Below are positions 1 through 9,089 of a stretch of DNA of 64,000 bases, piece after piece (within the stretch, counting starts at the first letter, position 1; each line of letters opens with the position of its first letter). The position numbers were made by a program, and so were the translations under genes. The stretch comes from VXMO01 sp965205915 (GTDB lineage: Bacteria > Chloroflexota > Dehalococcoidia > UBA6926). Location: the NCBI GenBank assembly GCA_965205915.1, contig OZ242191.1, forward strand, positions 744,001 to 808,000, read 5' to 3'. The notes beneath the pieces are model-generated. The model made no database searches. It saw only the letters and a list, made by a program, of their open reading frames with translations, and was not told the origin of the DNA.

Positions 1-1169
1 TGCCACTGATACGTGTACACGAAACCGCCTGGGGGCAAGCCATCCGCGTCCTTCACGTCCGCCAGATCAGAAGTGAGCACCTGGCGGTTCCGATAGATAG
101 TGACAGTCCCCGTGGCAGGCCGATTCAGCGTCGGCGGTGGAGGGGGCGGGTCAGTGGCTGGGCCATCGATTATTTTGAGGAGGCCGTCCTCCAACCCACT
201 GGTGGTAGACAAAAGAATAGCGCCGGATATCTTACTAATTTGAAAGTCAAAGCCGACCACCTCAAACTCAGCTTCATTGTCATCCGGGGCAGCGCTATGC
301 ACAATCCTGTCGGCAGGGACATTCAGGGTGAAGACGATCTCCCTGCTGCCTACGTTCAAATCCCTGCTAACTTTAAACTTGCTGGGACTCGTATGGTCAT
401 CCACTGACGATATCAAAACCTCGCCTTCGGTGACCCATGGTAGGTCAGGCTCCTCCCGGCAACAATACCCAGCATGGAACAGACTAACCGTGATAAGGGC
501 AGGGTAAGGGTAAGGAACCTCAGAGTCCTCAAGAGTCAACTTCAGCTTTGCTGATTCGCCTTCAGTTATGGAATCAATTTCCATCCCGTCCGCGTCCTCA
601 ATAGTCAAAATGTACGTTTTGGTCTTCGCAGTCGTGACTTCCCTTGGTATGGTCGCGGAGCCATACTCACCGTTGCATTTTGCTCTCACGTGGTAGTCGT
701 ATGTTGTGAGCGGCTCGAGATCAGAGATCCAGTGCAATACGGTCCAGCCTTCGTCTTCTTTGTAAAGATTAGCCTTCTTACCGCTGTCTGGCACCGCTTC
801 CCACGACACGTCCGACCAAGCCTGCGTGGCCAGTTTCAGTTGGAACTCATATTCCGGGTCGGTAGTCGGGGGCACCACCATGACCCATTCGGTGGTGGTG
901 ACAAACTCGGAGGTTTCGGGGTCTTGTTCTGTGAATGACAACAGATGTCTCTCACGAATATACCCTATTGTGAACTCGATCCCTTCATGAACCCCGAAAT
1001 ATGAAGTAATGGTCGGATCAAAACAGCGGTCCTGCGCAAACGCGACGGGGCGCTGTCCCGGCGATTGCTGATCCATGTCCGACGCCACCGGCGCCACGAG
1101 CGCCACGAGTGCCACAACGGCCAGCAGTACTATCCTCACGCCCGGAGCCAAATAAAGTATCCTTACCAC
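1..1169 (-). CDS. Secreted Calx-beta/fibronectin-like surface protein, C-terminus off the window
   Basis: An uninterrupted minus-strand frame runs from a GTG near 1169 to the window edge, so the C-terminus is missing. It opens with a hydrophobic segment of Val, Leu and Ala, which would act as a signal peptide or anchor. A fibronectin-III-like stretch follows (LEPLTTYDYHVRAKC), then a Calx-beta-like stretch (ITEGESAKLKLTL), then an Ig-like start (RPATGTVTIYRNRQVL ... PPGGFVYTYQW). The same domain order and several identical phrases occur in the protein at 1670-3592, so the two are tandem paralogues. A TTG at 1190 is an alternative start; an in-frame stop lies just upstream. The likely role is cell-surface adhesion or structure; no enzymatic motif is visible. 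Confidence 0.7.
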   Translation of the reverse strand, partial: MVRILYLAPGVRIVLLAVVALVALVAPVASDMDQQSPGQRPVAFAQDRCFDPTITSYFGVHEGIEFTIGYIRERHLLSFTEQDPETSEFVTTTEWVMVVPPTTDPEYEFQLKLATQAWSDVSWEAVPDSGKKANLYKEDEGWTVLHWISDLEPLTTYDYHVRAKCNGEYGSATIPREVTTAKTKTYILTIEDADGMEIDSITEGESAKLKLTLEDSEVPYPYPALITVSLFHAGYCCREEPDLPWVTEGEVLISSVDDHTSPSKFKVSRDLNVGSREIVFTLNVPADRIVHSAAPDDNEAEFEVVGFDFQISKISGAILLSTTSGLEDGLLKIIDGPATDPPPPPPTLNRPATGTVTIYRNRQVLTSDLADVKDADGLPPGGFVYTYQW

Positions 1170-1669
1170 TATTGACCATACCTCACGCAATACTTTCCTA
1201 TCGCTCCGATCATTATAGACCTACCAGAGAACATCGTACTTGAAATGTTCTGTCGAAAAGTACCGGTGTTTCGCAAATGAGCGCCCGGACAGAAGCCTCA
1301 AAGACGCCCCACCCACACCAGCGTCCCCCTACCTAAAGGCTTGCCGTTACGTCAGGGGGTGTAGATACCGACCAACAGGTTGGGACCGGTGATGGGGGGT
1401 GAGGTTGCGGAGAACCTGCGCGAGCTCGGCAGGGCCGAGTTTGGCCGCTCAACCGGCGCAATGGGACAGGCCCGCGCTCCGATGTTGGCATGATGCCCTA
1501 CCCTCCCTTGCCGCGCGGCGCGCAGATGCTAGCCGGATGCGTTCCGACCGGCGCGCGCAATAGACATCCGCAGAAAGCATGGAGGGACGAAACGTCCGGC
1601 GAGTGTTTCGGCAAATGCCCTGATTGGCCGTGAATGCAGGCGGAAAGGCTCAGATGGGGTGGGGCCGCC
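1170..1669. other. Intergenic gap between the two surface-protein paralogues
   Basis: About 500 bases without a supportable gene on either strand. I see no tRNA and no clear terminator. The promoter of the upstream paralogue should lie in the first 100 bases (on the minus strand), but no convincing -35/-10 pair could be picked out. Confidence 0.4.
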
Positions 1670-3592
1670 TCAGCAGGGGTCTGTTCTGTGCCTATATGTC
1701 GCTGTCGTTGTCACGGTAGTTGACAGATCCGTGTCAGAGGCGGCGTCTGCGAGAAACAGCTCATCGACTGACCGCACCTGGATGGTGTAGACGGCCGCGT
1801 TGATTAGATTCTCCCGCAACACAAACGACCGTGCGTTATCCCCCCCGGTCACTGTCTGCCATCCCTCCGATGATCTCTGAGCCGTGTAGTCCGCCGGATC
1901 GAATGGCGAATAGCGATATTGGAAGTCGGTCGGTTCTCGAATCCCGATGCCGGGCACGAACGTCCAGCTTACTGTCAGGACAGCGGATGCCACGTTGGCA
2001 GTAAGGTCCTCCGGCGAGGAAAGGTAGATGGCCTCCTGCACTTCCGGCGTCTGCCTTCTCGCAAGTCTGGTCTTTGACTCCGGGTCTTCACCGACCGGCG
2101 GTACTTCAGTGGACACGTAAGCGACCCCTACCTGGATGTACTTGCCAACGTCAACGCTGCTGAGTTCGTACGTCCTCGACGTTGCGTCGAGGATTTCGTC
2201 TTCCAAGTTGCCGTTCGCATCCACATATATCCACTGGAACGCGAAGGCTCGATCGGCCGGGAGATCTTCGTAGAACATGAGGTCGGTGTTGGCAACAAGG
2301 GTCTCATGAGCGTACGGGCCCCGTTCAGGCCCCGTCGGCCACTCGATGTCCGGCCTCCATGTAATGGGCCCTCTGGAGCCAAATAGTGATTCTAAGTTGC
2401 CGCTAAAGTCCTCAAAGTTCACCTCCAGGGTAAACCACAATCCAATATCGTCGGTGGTGAGCCTGTATTCCGATGACTCCTCGCCGGGGAGTGGCGTCAG
2501 ATCCGGCGGCGTACCCCTGTGCCACTGATAGGTGAACACGAAACCGCCTGGGGGGGCGCTACCGCTGTCACTCACGGACACCAGAGTAGAAACGAGCACG
2601 TCTCGGTTCCGAGAGATATTGACAGTCCCCGTGGCAGGCCGATTCGGCGTCGGCGTTGAAGGGGGCGGGTCAATGGCTGGACCGTCTCTTATATCTACAA
2701 ACCCGTCCAATCCGGTGCTGGAAAGGCGTATCGCGCCTTGATTAGTCGGAGTCATTCTTGGGAAGAGGAAGACACGTTCAACTTCAGCCTCGTCGTCGTC
2801 CGGCGAGTCGTCATGCGTTACCGCGTCCGCAACGGCCGTCAGGGTCCAGGTGGCGACCCTGCTGCCGGCTCCCAGTTTTACGCTGGATACAACATTCGAG
2901 GAATCGGAACCGGTCCCGGTTCCTATCAAAACCTCGCCTATTTCTGTTGTGGAAAGGTCACCAACGTTTAGGCTGATGTGAATGGTTATGGGAATAGTGT
3001 AAACGACCTCTGACGGATCCAGCGTGAGCTTGAGTGTTCCGGATTGGCCTTCGGTCAGTGAGGTGATGGACACCCCGTTGGCGTTCTCAAGCGTCATCGT
3101 GTAGATCTTGGTCTTGGCCGTCGTTGTCTGCTCCGCGCTGGTCGGGGCGCTATATAAAGCGCCGCACTTTGCTCTTGCGCGCAGGGAGTACTGTGTGAGT
3201 GGCAAAAGCTCGCGGATGGAGTTGAAAGCAATCCAGTCGGTTCGCGCAATGAAAGACGCCCCATACGAAGTGATTGGCAATGGCGTCCAGATGTCCGACC
3301 AGCCGGTTTCTGAAGTGAGCTTCAGTTGGTATTCATAGCTCTCGGGCTCGCTGATGTCCGATGTATATTTGATGGCGTAGTTTACGTATTCCGCGCCTCC
3401 CGAGTACAACGAAATCGTTGGCGTCTCGCAGGATTGGGCAAACACGGCGGGGGGTTGATTCGTCTGTTGCCAATACACATCGGCCGCCAATACGACGACT
3501 ACCGCGAGGACAACCGGCAGCAGCCAGCGCGCATACCGCCTTCTCGTCAGTAGAAAGATACCGGACTCAGTAGGGATCCATTTTCTGATCAT
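1670..3592 (-). CDS. Secreted Calx-beta/fibronectin-III surface protein
   Basis: A 640-residue protein. The frame is open for another 130 codons upstream, but the ATG at 3592 is chosen: AAGG sits 8 bases before it, an N-terminal membrane segment follows directly (WLLPVVLAVVVVLAADV), and the longer form would overlap the divergent gene at 3869. After the signal come a fibronectin-III-like domain (LLPLTQYSLRARAKC), a Calx-beta-like domain with LTEGQSGTLKLTL and a long acidic loop (DDSPDDDEAEVE), Ig-like repeats with the phrase PPGGFVFTYQWHRG, and a last FN3-like domain (AAVYTIQVRSVDEL). No C-terminal anchor is evident. It is a paralogue of the gene at 1-1169. Function is inferred only as extracellular structure or binding. 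Confidence 0.75.
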   Translation of the reverse strand: MIRKWIPTESGIFLLTRRRYARWLLPVVLAVVVVLAADVYWQQTNQPPAVFAQSCETPTISLYSGGAEYVNYAIKYTSDISEPESYEYQLKLTSETGWSDIWTPLPITSYGASFIARTDWIAFNSIRELLPLTQYSLRARAKCGALYSAPTSAEQTTTAKTKIYTMTLENANGVSITSLTEGQSGTLKLTLDPSEVVYTIPITIHISLNVGDLSTTEIGEVLIGTGTGSDSSNVVSSVKLGAGSRVATWTLTAVADAVTHDDSPDDDEAEVERVFLFPRMTPTNQGAIRLSSTGLDGFVDIRDGPAIDPPPSTPTPNRPATGTVNISRNRDVLVSTLVSVSDSGSAPPGGFVFTYQWHRGTPPDLTPLPGEESSEYRLTTDDIGLWFTLEVNFEDFSGNLESLFGSRGPITWRPDIEWPTGPERGPYAHETLVANTDLMFYEDLPADRAFAFQWIYVDANGNLEDEILDATSRTYELSSVDVGKYIQVGVAYVSTEVPPVGEDPESKTRLARRQTPEVQEAIYLSSPEDLTANVASAVLTVSWTFVPGIGIREPTDFQYRYSPFDPADYTAQRSSEGWQTVTGGDNARSFVLRENLINAAVYTIQVRSVDELFLADAASDTDLSTTVTTTATYRHRTDPC

Positions 3593-3868
3593 ACACAAGA
3601 CCTTTCGATATCCCTGTGTTACTAATGTACCTAGTCTACTCCTCTTTGGTGGAGATTGTTTCTTGGGCGCGCTCTGAGTTGCCAAGCGGGATACAGACGC
3701 CAACGGCAAGCGAGCCCGAATCAGTATCCGGGAACCTGTCCCGTCATCGTCGTTGCGCATAGAGCGCGGCAAGCAGGTTCGGTTTGTTCTCACGGTTAGC
3801 GCTCGGAAGATGTACGCACAGGGGACTTCAGCCGGGCTGGGCGCTTGGTCATGTAGAGTAGAGGTGTC

Positions 3869-4666
3869 ATGCCGCATGTGAATCTTGGTGGGGAATCCGT
3901 CTACTACGCCAGCCCGCACGAGATCGGCGAGATAACGCCGGGGGCGCGGATCCTGTTCGTTCATGGGCCGGGCGCGGATCATCGCCTGTTTGCCGACCAG
4001 TTGAGGTTCTTCGCGCCGTCACAGACGCCCATCGCATTGGATCTGCTCGGGCATGGGCAATCGAGCGGGGAGGCGCTGGAAGATGTCTCGGATTGGGCGT
4101 CGTTCCTTGAGGAGTTCATCGATACGCTTGGGCTTTCGCCCGTCGTGTTGGTGGGACACTCGCTGGGCGGCGCAATCGCAATTGAATACACGCAACGTCA
4201 TCCACGGCGGGTTGAGGGCCTGGTGCTGATCGGGACGGCAATCACGTTCCCGTGGGCGGCGGACGTGGCGGCGGATTTGTTGGAGGATCCCGCGAGTTAC
4301 CTGGAGAGTCGGGCGCTGCGGGGGCTGCGCGAGCCACATATGCCGCTGCCGGCGGAGGCACTGACAGCTGCGCGACAGTCGCAGCGATCGGTGTCATCAA
4401 TGCGCGATTTTGTGGCGGCGGCGAAGTGGGACGCGACCTTGCGCATTGGCTCAATCCAGACGCCGACGCTCGTTATCTATGGCGAGGATGATCCGCTCAT
4501 CGAGCAGGCTGGGCAGATACTGGGCGCGATTCCGCATGCGTCATTCGATACGATCCCGCTTTCGCGGCACTTTCCGCACTTGGAGATGCCGGATATCTTC
4601 AACGATTCGCTCAATCGGTTCGTGACGATCGTGCCGGATTTGACGTACGTGGCAGGCGGCGAGTAG
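3869..4666 (+). CDS. Alpha/beta-fold hydrolase
   Basis: 265 residues, normal for a single-domain alpha/beta hydrolase. The oxyanion-region motif VHGPG is at 31-35. The nucleophile elbow GHSLGG is at 96-101 with Ser98. The acid is in GEDDPL (Asp207 or Asp208), and the catalytic histidine is probably His234 in SRHFPHLEMP. A helical cap lies between the elbow and the acid. The substrate cannot be read from the sequence; esterase, lactonase or C-C hydrolase are all possible. It is divergent from the surface protein upstream and has a weak AGAGG ribosome site. Confidence 0.85.
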   Translation: MPHVNLGGESVYYASPHEIGEITPGARILFVHGPGADHRLFADQLRFFAPSQTPIALDLLGHGQSSGEALEDVSDWASFLEEFIDTLGLSPVVLVGHSLGGAIAIEYTQRHPRRVEGLVLIGTAITFPWAADVAADLLEDPASYLESRALRGLREPHMPLPAEALTAARQSQRSVSSMRDFVAAAKWDATLRIGSIQTPTLVIYGEDDPLIEQAGQILGAIPHASFDTIPLSRHFPHLEMPDIFNDSLNRFVTIVPDLTYVAGGE

Positions 4667-4672
4667 TTTTCT

Positions 4673-4790
4673 CGGTTCGCGATCAGGGTTGATTGGCCTG
4701 TGAAGTTGGGATGCCGCGTTCCGGCGTCGGCTGTTACTCGCGCGATTCCCGGTTGGCGGTCAGGGTTGGTTGGCTTAAGGGGTAGGTCCG
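4673..4790. repeat. Dispersed intergenic repeat, copy A
   Basis: Non-coding spacer with the phrases ttcgcgatca, ggttgattggcc and gccgcgttccggcg. The same phrases recur in the same order at 16044-16180, so this is a dispersed repeat family. A second, shorter half-unit (ggtcagggttggttggc) follows within this copy. Confidence 0.55.
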
Positions 4791-4815
4791 TCGTGCTCTG
4801 GCGTTGGCGGGACAA

Positions 4816-5586
4816 TTAGGCTCGGTTGCGGTTGGCGCGGCGGGCTATTGTGGCGACCATGACGCCGGCGGCTATGCCGTTGTCGATGTTGACGACGGCG
4901 AGGCCGAGGGAGCAGGACTGGAGCATCGTCGAGAGCGCGCCGATGCCTTCTCCGCCGTAGCCCGTACCCGTCGACGTGGGGACGGCGATGATGGGTAGAT
5001 CGAGGAGGCCCGCAGCGACGGGGGCGAGTCCTCCCTCCTGCCCCGCTATAACAACAACGACTTCCGGGTCCGACTCCACCACAGCCTGCAAGACGGGGAA
5101 GAGCCGGTGGAGGCCTGAGATGCCGACGTCCGAATGCAGCGTTGTTTCAACACCAAGCATTTCCGCTATGAGCTTTGTTTGGAGGGCAATGGGCGTATCA
5201 GAGGTGCCGGCGGTGATGATGGCGGCCTTGCCGATGTGCTGAGGCTCCGGTTTTTCGGGGTTTCGCGCAATCAGGACGCCTGCGGTGGGTTCAAAGCGAA
5301 TCAGGGCGGTGGGGTTGGTGGCGCGAATCGCTGCCTCATGGTCTGCGGTTGCGCCTGATAGCGCGACGACGCCCGGCTCATCAAGAAACGGGAGAGCCAG
5401 TTCAATGGCCTGGCTGACACTCTTGCCGGCGCAGCGGACGATTTCCGGCTTGCCTGTGCGGGCCATGCGTCCGAGATCAAGGTTGGCAATGTCGCCGACC
5501 TCACCGATGGCGTACAAATTCAGGCGGCGCTGCGCCTCATCGATAGTGATCTCACCGTTGGCGAGGGCCTGCAGGATATCACGCAC
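4816..5586 (-). CDS. larB: LarB-like nickel-pincer cofactor biosynthesis protein
   Basis: 256 residues with the LarB architecture: a short N-terminal helical region (ILQALANGEITIDEAQRRL), then an AIR-carboxylase (PurE-like) domain. Diagnostic phrases are AIITAGTSD, the DVGISGLHR segment, VVVIAGQEGGLAPVAAGL and PTSTGTGYGGEG. LarB carboxylates and hydrolyses nicotinic acid adenine dinucleotide in the first step of nickel-pincer nucleotide synthesis, the cofactor of lactate racemase and relatives. It lies 45 bases downstream of ftsH on the same strand and may be co-transcribed. No larC, larE or larA is in the window, so the rest of the pathway is either elsewhere or absent. Confidence 0.88.
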   Translation of the reverse strand: MRDILQALANGEITIDEAQRRLNLYAIGEVGDIANLDLGRMARTGKPEIVRCAGKSVSQAIELALPFLDEPGVVALSGATADHEAAIRATNPTALIRFEPTAGVLIARNPEKPEPQHIGKAAIITAGTSDTPIALQTKLIAEMLGVETTLHSDVGISGLHRLFPVLQAVVESDPEVVVVIAGQEGGLAPVAAGLLDLPIIAVPTSTGTGYGGEGIGALSTMLQSCSLGLAVVNIDNGIAAGVMVATIARRANRNRA

Positions 5587-5631
5587 GTCAGGAACCGCGA
5601 CCTCGAGAACGGCGGCGGGAGCGCCGAGGCG

Positions 5632-7491
5632 CTAGGTCGCCTCCACGGGCACGGGTTCGTCGGCAATGGGGTCAATGGGGTCATCAAGCAGGCGCTGGAG
5701 CGCGTCGCCCTCGACGGTCTCCTCGGTGATCAGGTGCTGGGCGAGGCGTTCAAGGACGGGGCGATTCTCATTGATGATGCGCTTGGCCTCGTCATAGGAG
5801 CCGAAGACGATGACGTTGACTTCCTGGTCGATAATATCGGCGACGCGTTCGCCGTAGTTGCGTTGCTCGGAGATTTCACGCCCGAGGAAGATCATCTCTT
5901 CCTTCTTGCCCAAGGTGAGTGGGCCAAGTTTGTCGCTCATGCCGTAGGTTGTGACCATAGCGCGGGCGATGCGAGTAACCTGCTCAATGTCGTTGGATGC
6001 GCCTGTGGAGATGTCACCAAAGACGACATCCTCCGCTGCGCGGCCGCCAAGCGCCGCCTTTATGGAGTCAACCAACTGGGAACGGGTGCGGAGCATGGAT
6101 TCCTCCTTGGGGAGGAATCGGGTGTAGCCGCCCATCATGCCGCGCGATACGATGGTGACTTTTTGGACGGGATCGGCGTTGGGAACGAGGTGGCCAACAA
6201 TGGCGTGTCCGGCCTCATGGTAGGCGGTTACACGCTTTTCACGCTCCGTGACGAGGCGGCTCTTACGCTCCGGCCCGGCGTAGACGCGGTCGACGGCCTC
6301 GGCGAGTTCGTCGTACATGACGAGTTTCTTGTCGCGGCGGGCGGCCAAAATAGCAGCCTCATTGATGAGGTTGGCGAGGTCTGCGCCGCTGAATCCGGGT
6401 GTCAGCTTGGCGACGACCTCCATATCGATGTCGGGATCGAGCGGCTTGCCCTTTGCGTGGACATCGAGGATGGCGATGCGTCCGCGCACGTCCGGAAGGT
6501 CGATGGTGACGCGACGGTCAAAGCGTCCGGGGCGCAGGAGCGCGGGGTCAAGGATATCGGGGCGGTTGGTGGCAGCGATGACGATGACGTTTGTCGCGCT
6601 TTCAAAGCCGTCCATTTCAACGAGGATCTGGTTGAGAGTCTGCTCACGCTCGTCGTGACCACCGCCCAGGCCCGCGCCACGATGTCGGCCAACGGCGTCG
6701 ATCTCATCGACGAAGACGATGGCGGGAGCGTTGCGCTTTGCCTGGTCAAAGAGGTCACGGACGCGGCTCGCGCCGACGCCGACGAACATCTCAACGAACT
6801 CGGAGCCGCTGATGGAGAAGAACGGCACGCCGGCCTCTCCCGCTACAGCGCGCGCAAGAAGAGTCTTGCCGCCGCCGGGCGGACCGACGAGGAGGACGCC
6901 GCGCGGGATGCGCGCGCCGAGGCTGGCGAACTTCTCGGGGAACTTGAGGAACTCGACAACTTCTTCGAGTTCGATTTTGGCTTCCTCAACACCGGCGACG
7001 TCCTCGAAAGAGACCGCAGGGCGGTTGCCCACGAACATGCGGGCTCGGCTGCGTCCAAAGTTCAGGGCCTGGCTATTGCCACCCTGGGCCTGCCGCATGA
7101 AGAAGATCAGGATTGCGCCGAAGAAGATGAGCGGTAGGAAGTTGATGAAGAGACCAAAGAGGCTGCCAAGCCCGCCGCTGCCGCGCGGACGGATGTCAAC
7201 CTTACCGCCGCCCTCGCCGATTACGACGCCGCTATCCGTCAACATCTCAAAGACGGAGACGTCAGGCTCCTTGTTTACGGTGTAGGTGCGCTGGTCAATA
7301 GTCGTGACGTCCATCGAGTTGTTGGAGACCTCAATGGATTCGATGTTTCCACCGCGAGCCTGGTCAATGAGCCAGCCAAGGGATTGATTGCCCGAACCGC
7401 CGGAGCTCTGGAGCAGCGTGAAAAGAATCGCCACCAGAGCGACGGCGACCAGAAGCCAGATAAAACTATTGCGAAAGATTCGGGGGTTCAT
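5632..7491 (-). CDS. ftsH: ATP-dependent zinc metalloprotease FtsH
   Basis: 619 residues, the usual FtsH length. Two membrane segments (about 10-28 and 111-132) flank the periplasmic domain. The AAA module has Walker A GPPGGGKT at 203-210 (a Gly where most FtsH have Thr), Walker B IVFVDEID near 258-265, and the second region of homology AATNRPDILDPALLRPGRFDR. The M41 zinc site HEAGH is at 425-429, followed by the protease domain and an acidic C-terminal tail. FtsH extracts and degrades membrane and short-lived cytosolic proteins as a hexamer. It is divergent from the cation exchanger gene, with a spacer of about 200 bases holding both promoters; larB follows downstream. Confidence 0.97.
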   Translation of the reverse strand: MNPRIFRNSFIWLLVAVALVAILFTLLQSSGGSGNQSLGWLIDQARGGNIESIEVSNNSMDVTTIDQRTYTVNKEPDVSVFEMLTDSGVVIGEGGGKVDIRPRGSGGLGSLFGLFINFLPLIFFGAILIFFMRQAQGGNSQALNFGRSRARMFVGNRPAVSFEDVAGVEEAKIELEEVVEFLKFPEKFASLGARIPRGVLLVGPPGGGKTLLARAVAGEAGVPFFSISGSEFVEMFVGVGASRVRDLFDQAKRNAPAIVFVDEIDAVGRHRGAGLGGGHDEREQTLNQILVEMDGFESATNVIVIAATNRPDILDPALLRPGRFDRRVTIDLPDVRGRIAILDVHAKGKPLDPDIDMEVVAKLTPGFSGADLANLINEAAILAARRDKKLVMYDELAEAVDRVYAGPERKSRLVTEREKRVTAYHEAGHAIVGHLVPNADPVQKVTIVSRGMMGGYTRFLPKEESMLRTRSQLVDSIKAALGGRAAEDVVFGDISTGASNDIEQVTRIARAMVTTYGMSDKLGPLTLGKKEEMIFLGREISEQRNYGERVADIIDQEVNVIVFGSYDEAKRIINENRPVLERLAQHLITEETVEGDALQRLLDDPIDPIADEPVPVEAT

Positions 7492-7697
7492 TCACTACTC
7501 ACGGGCACTCAGCCTTATCCTGCCGCTATGCAGCTTGCGCGCATAGGAAACTCAACGGCAGTACGGAAACTCTTTTTTGAACCTCTTTCAATACCCCACT
7601 CTTACCGGTTCAGTCCTTGAGCCTAGTATACTCCGATAGGTGGAGCGCCGCGCCTGCAAAAGGCGGGCGCCGGAAAGGAATCGCTGGCAACAGCACC

Positions 7698-9089
7698 GTG
7701 ACTTTCACGTCCAACCGTAACAGCTTATTCATCATCACCTCCATCGTAGGCACGTTCCCGGCTATCGTGCTCTTCACGCTGGGGCACACGCAGGACGCCC
7801 ACCTGCATCCCCTACTGAACTCATTCGTCTACGGCCTCGGCATTCTTTCTGCCGCGTTTCTGCTTTCCTGGGCGGCGGAGGCGTTCGAGCACGACATTTC
7901 GCATGGGCTGGCGCTGGCGCTGATCGCCATTATCACCGTGCTGCCCGAATACGCGGTGGATTTCAGCCTCGTGTGGAAGGCCGCCGAGGACCCGGCGTAT
8001 GCGGGTTATGCGGTGGCGAACATGACGGGCGCGAATCGACTTCTCATTGGTCTGGCGTGGCCGCTTATTGTTGCGATCGTGTGGTTCAAGGGTTTGCGCC
8101 GCCTGACGTTAACGCAGCAAGGCGCCCAGAACCGCCCTCAGGGCACGTTGGTCCGCGTTGCCAGCAAGATTCCGGGCGTGGGGTCGTTTGTGGACACGCA
8201 CGGGCGCGTTCAGTTGCACAGGAGCCAGGCGATCGAGCTTTCTTTCCTTTTGGCGGCCACGATCTACGCGTTCACGATTCCCTTTAAAGGTCAGATAGAC
8301 CTGTTTGACGCCGTTGTGCTGATTGGGCTGTTCGGCGCGTATATGTGGTTCAGTTCACGGGCGGAGGTTGTAGAACCGGAGTTGGTGGGGCCGGCGGCGC
8401 TGATCGGGGGTCTTTCGCCGGGTCGGCGGCGGGTCGTCGTGCTTGGCGCGTTCGCGTTTGCCGCGACAGTCATCTTCATGTCCGCGGAGCCGTTCGCCGA
8501 GGGGATGATCGAGACGGGCAAGAGCATCGGCATCGACGAGTTCTTGTTGATCCAGTGGGTTGCGCCGTTGGCATCGGAAGCGCCGGAAATAGTTATCGCG
8601 TGCATCTTTGCGATACGTGGCGACTCCGCCTCCGCGCTGGGCATCCTCGTTTCCGCGAAGGTGAACCAGTGGACGCTGCTGGTCGGCAGCCTGCCAATCG
8701 TTTACTCGGTGTCGGGCGGCAGTCCGGCGGCGCTGCCTCTCGATGCCCGCCAGTCTGAAGAGGTTCTTTTGACGGCGGCGCAGTCGATGTTCGCGGTGGT
8801 GTTGCTTGCGACGCTGTTCCTGGGGCCACGGGGCGCCTTACTGCTATTCTCTCTGTTCACGACGCAGTTGATATTGCCGGCGCTGGAGACTCCGTTCCAA
8901 TTTATAACCGGCTCAGATATCTCCCTGGAGCGCGGGCGGTTATGGTTCTCCGGGATCTATGTGGTGGCCATCGTGATGATCCTCATCTTCAGCGGGCAAC
9001 GTCGGCGGGCGTTGTTGGCCCTGCCGCGCCGCACATATCGGGAGGCGCACAAGGCGACGCATCACGAGGCTGCGTCCGGGCATCATTGA
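7698..9089 (+). CDS. CaCA-superfamily cation exchanger (sodium/calcium exchanger-like)
   Basis: A very hydrophobic protein with about ten membrane segments in two halves. The halves carry inverted alpha-repeats: LPEYAVDFSL ... NMTGANRLLIGLAWP, and SEAPEIVIAC ... SAKVNQWTLLVGSLP. These correspond to the GxxxPE and GSNxxN ion-binding signatures of Ca2+/H+ and Na+/Ca2+ exchangers, although GSN is altered to GAN and AKVN. The likely role is efflux of Ca2+ or another cation across the cytoplasmic membrane. The start is uncertain: GTG at 7698 is given because the first membrane segment follows closely; the frame is open back to a TTG at 7617. The stop overlaps the convergent gene by 7 bases. Confidence 0.75.
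   Translation: MTFTSNRNSLFIITSIVGTFPAIVLFTLGHTQDAHLHPLLNSFVYGLGILSAAFLLSWAAEAFEHDISHGLALALIAIITVLPEYAVDFSLVWKAAEDPAYAGYAVANMTGANRLLIGLAWPLIVAIVWFKGLRRLTLTQQGAQNRPQGTLVRVASKIPGVGSFVDTHGRVQLHRSQAIELSFLLAATIYAFTIPFKGQIDLFDAVVLIGLFGAYMWFSSRAEVVEPELVGPAALIGGLSPGRRRVVVLGAFAFAATVIFMSAEPFAEGMIETGKSIGIDEFLLIQWVAPLASEAPEIVIACIFAIRGDSASALGILVSAKVNQWTLLVGSLPIVYSVSGGSPAALPLDARQSEEVLLTAAQSMFAVVLLATLFLGPRGALLLFSLFTTQLILPALETPFQFITGSDISLERGRLWFSGIYVVAIVMILIFSGQRRRALLALPRRTYREAHKATHHEAASGHH

Noticed and set aside
3593..3982. Long N-terminal extension of the surface protein
   Set aside because: The composition is basic and atypical, it overlaps the divergent hydrolase gene, and a good ribosome site and signal peptide occur at 3592.
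5734..7137. Long plus-strand frame opposite ftsH
   Set aside because: It is the complement of a clear FtsH gene; the composition is acidic and has no family match.
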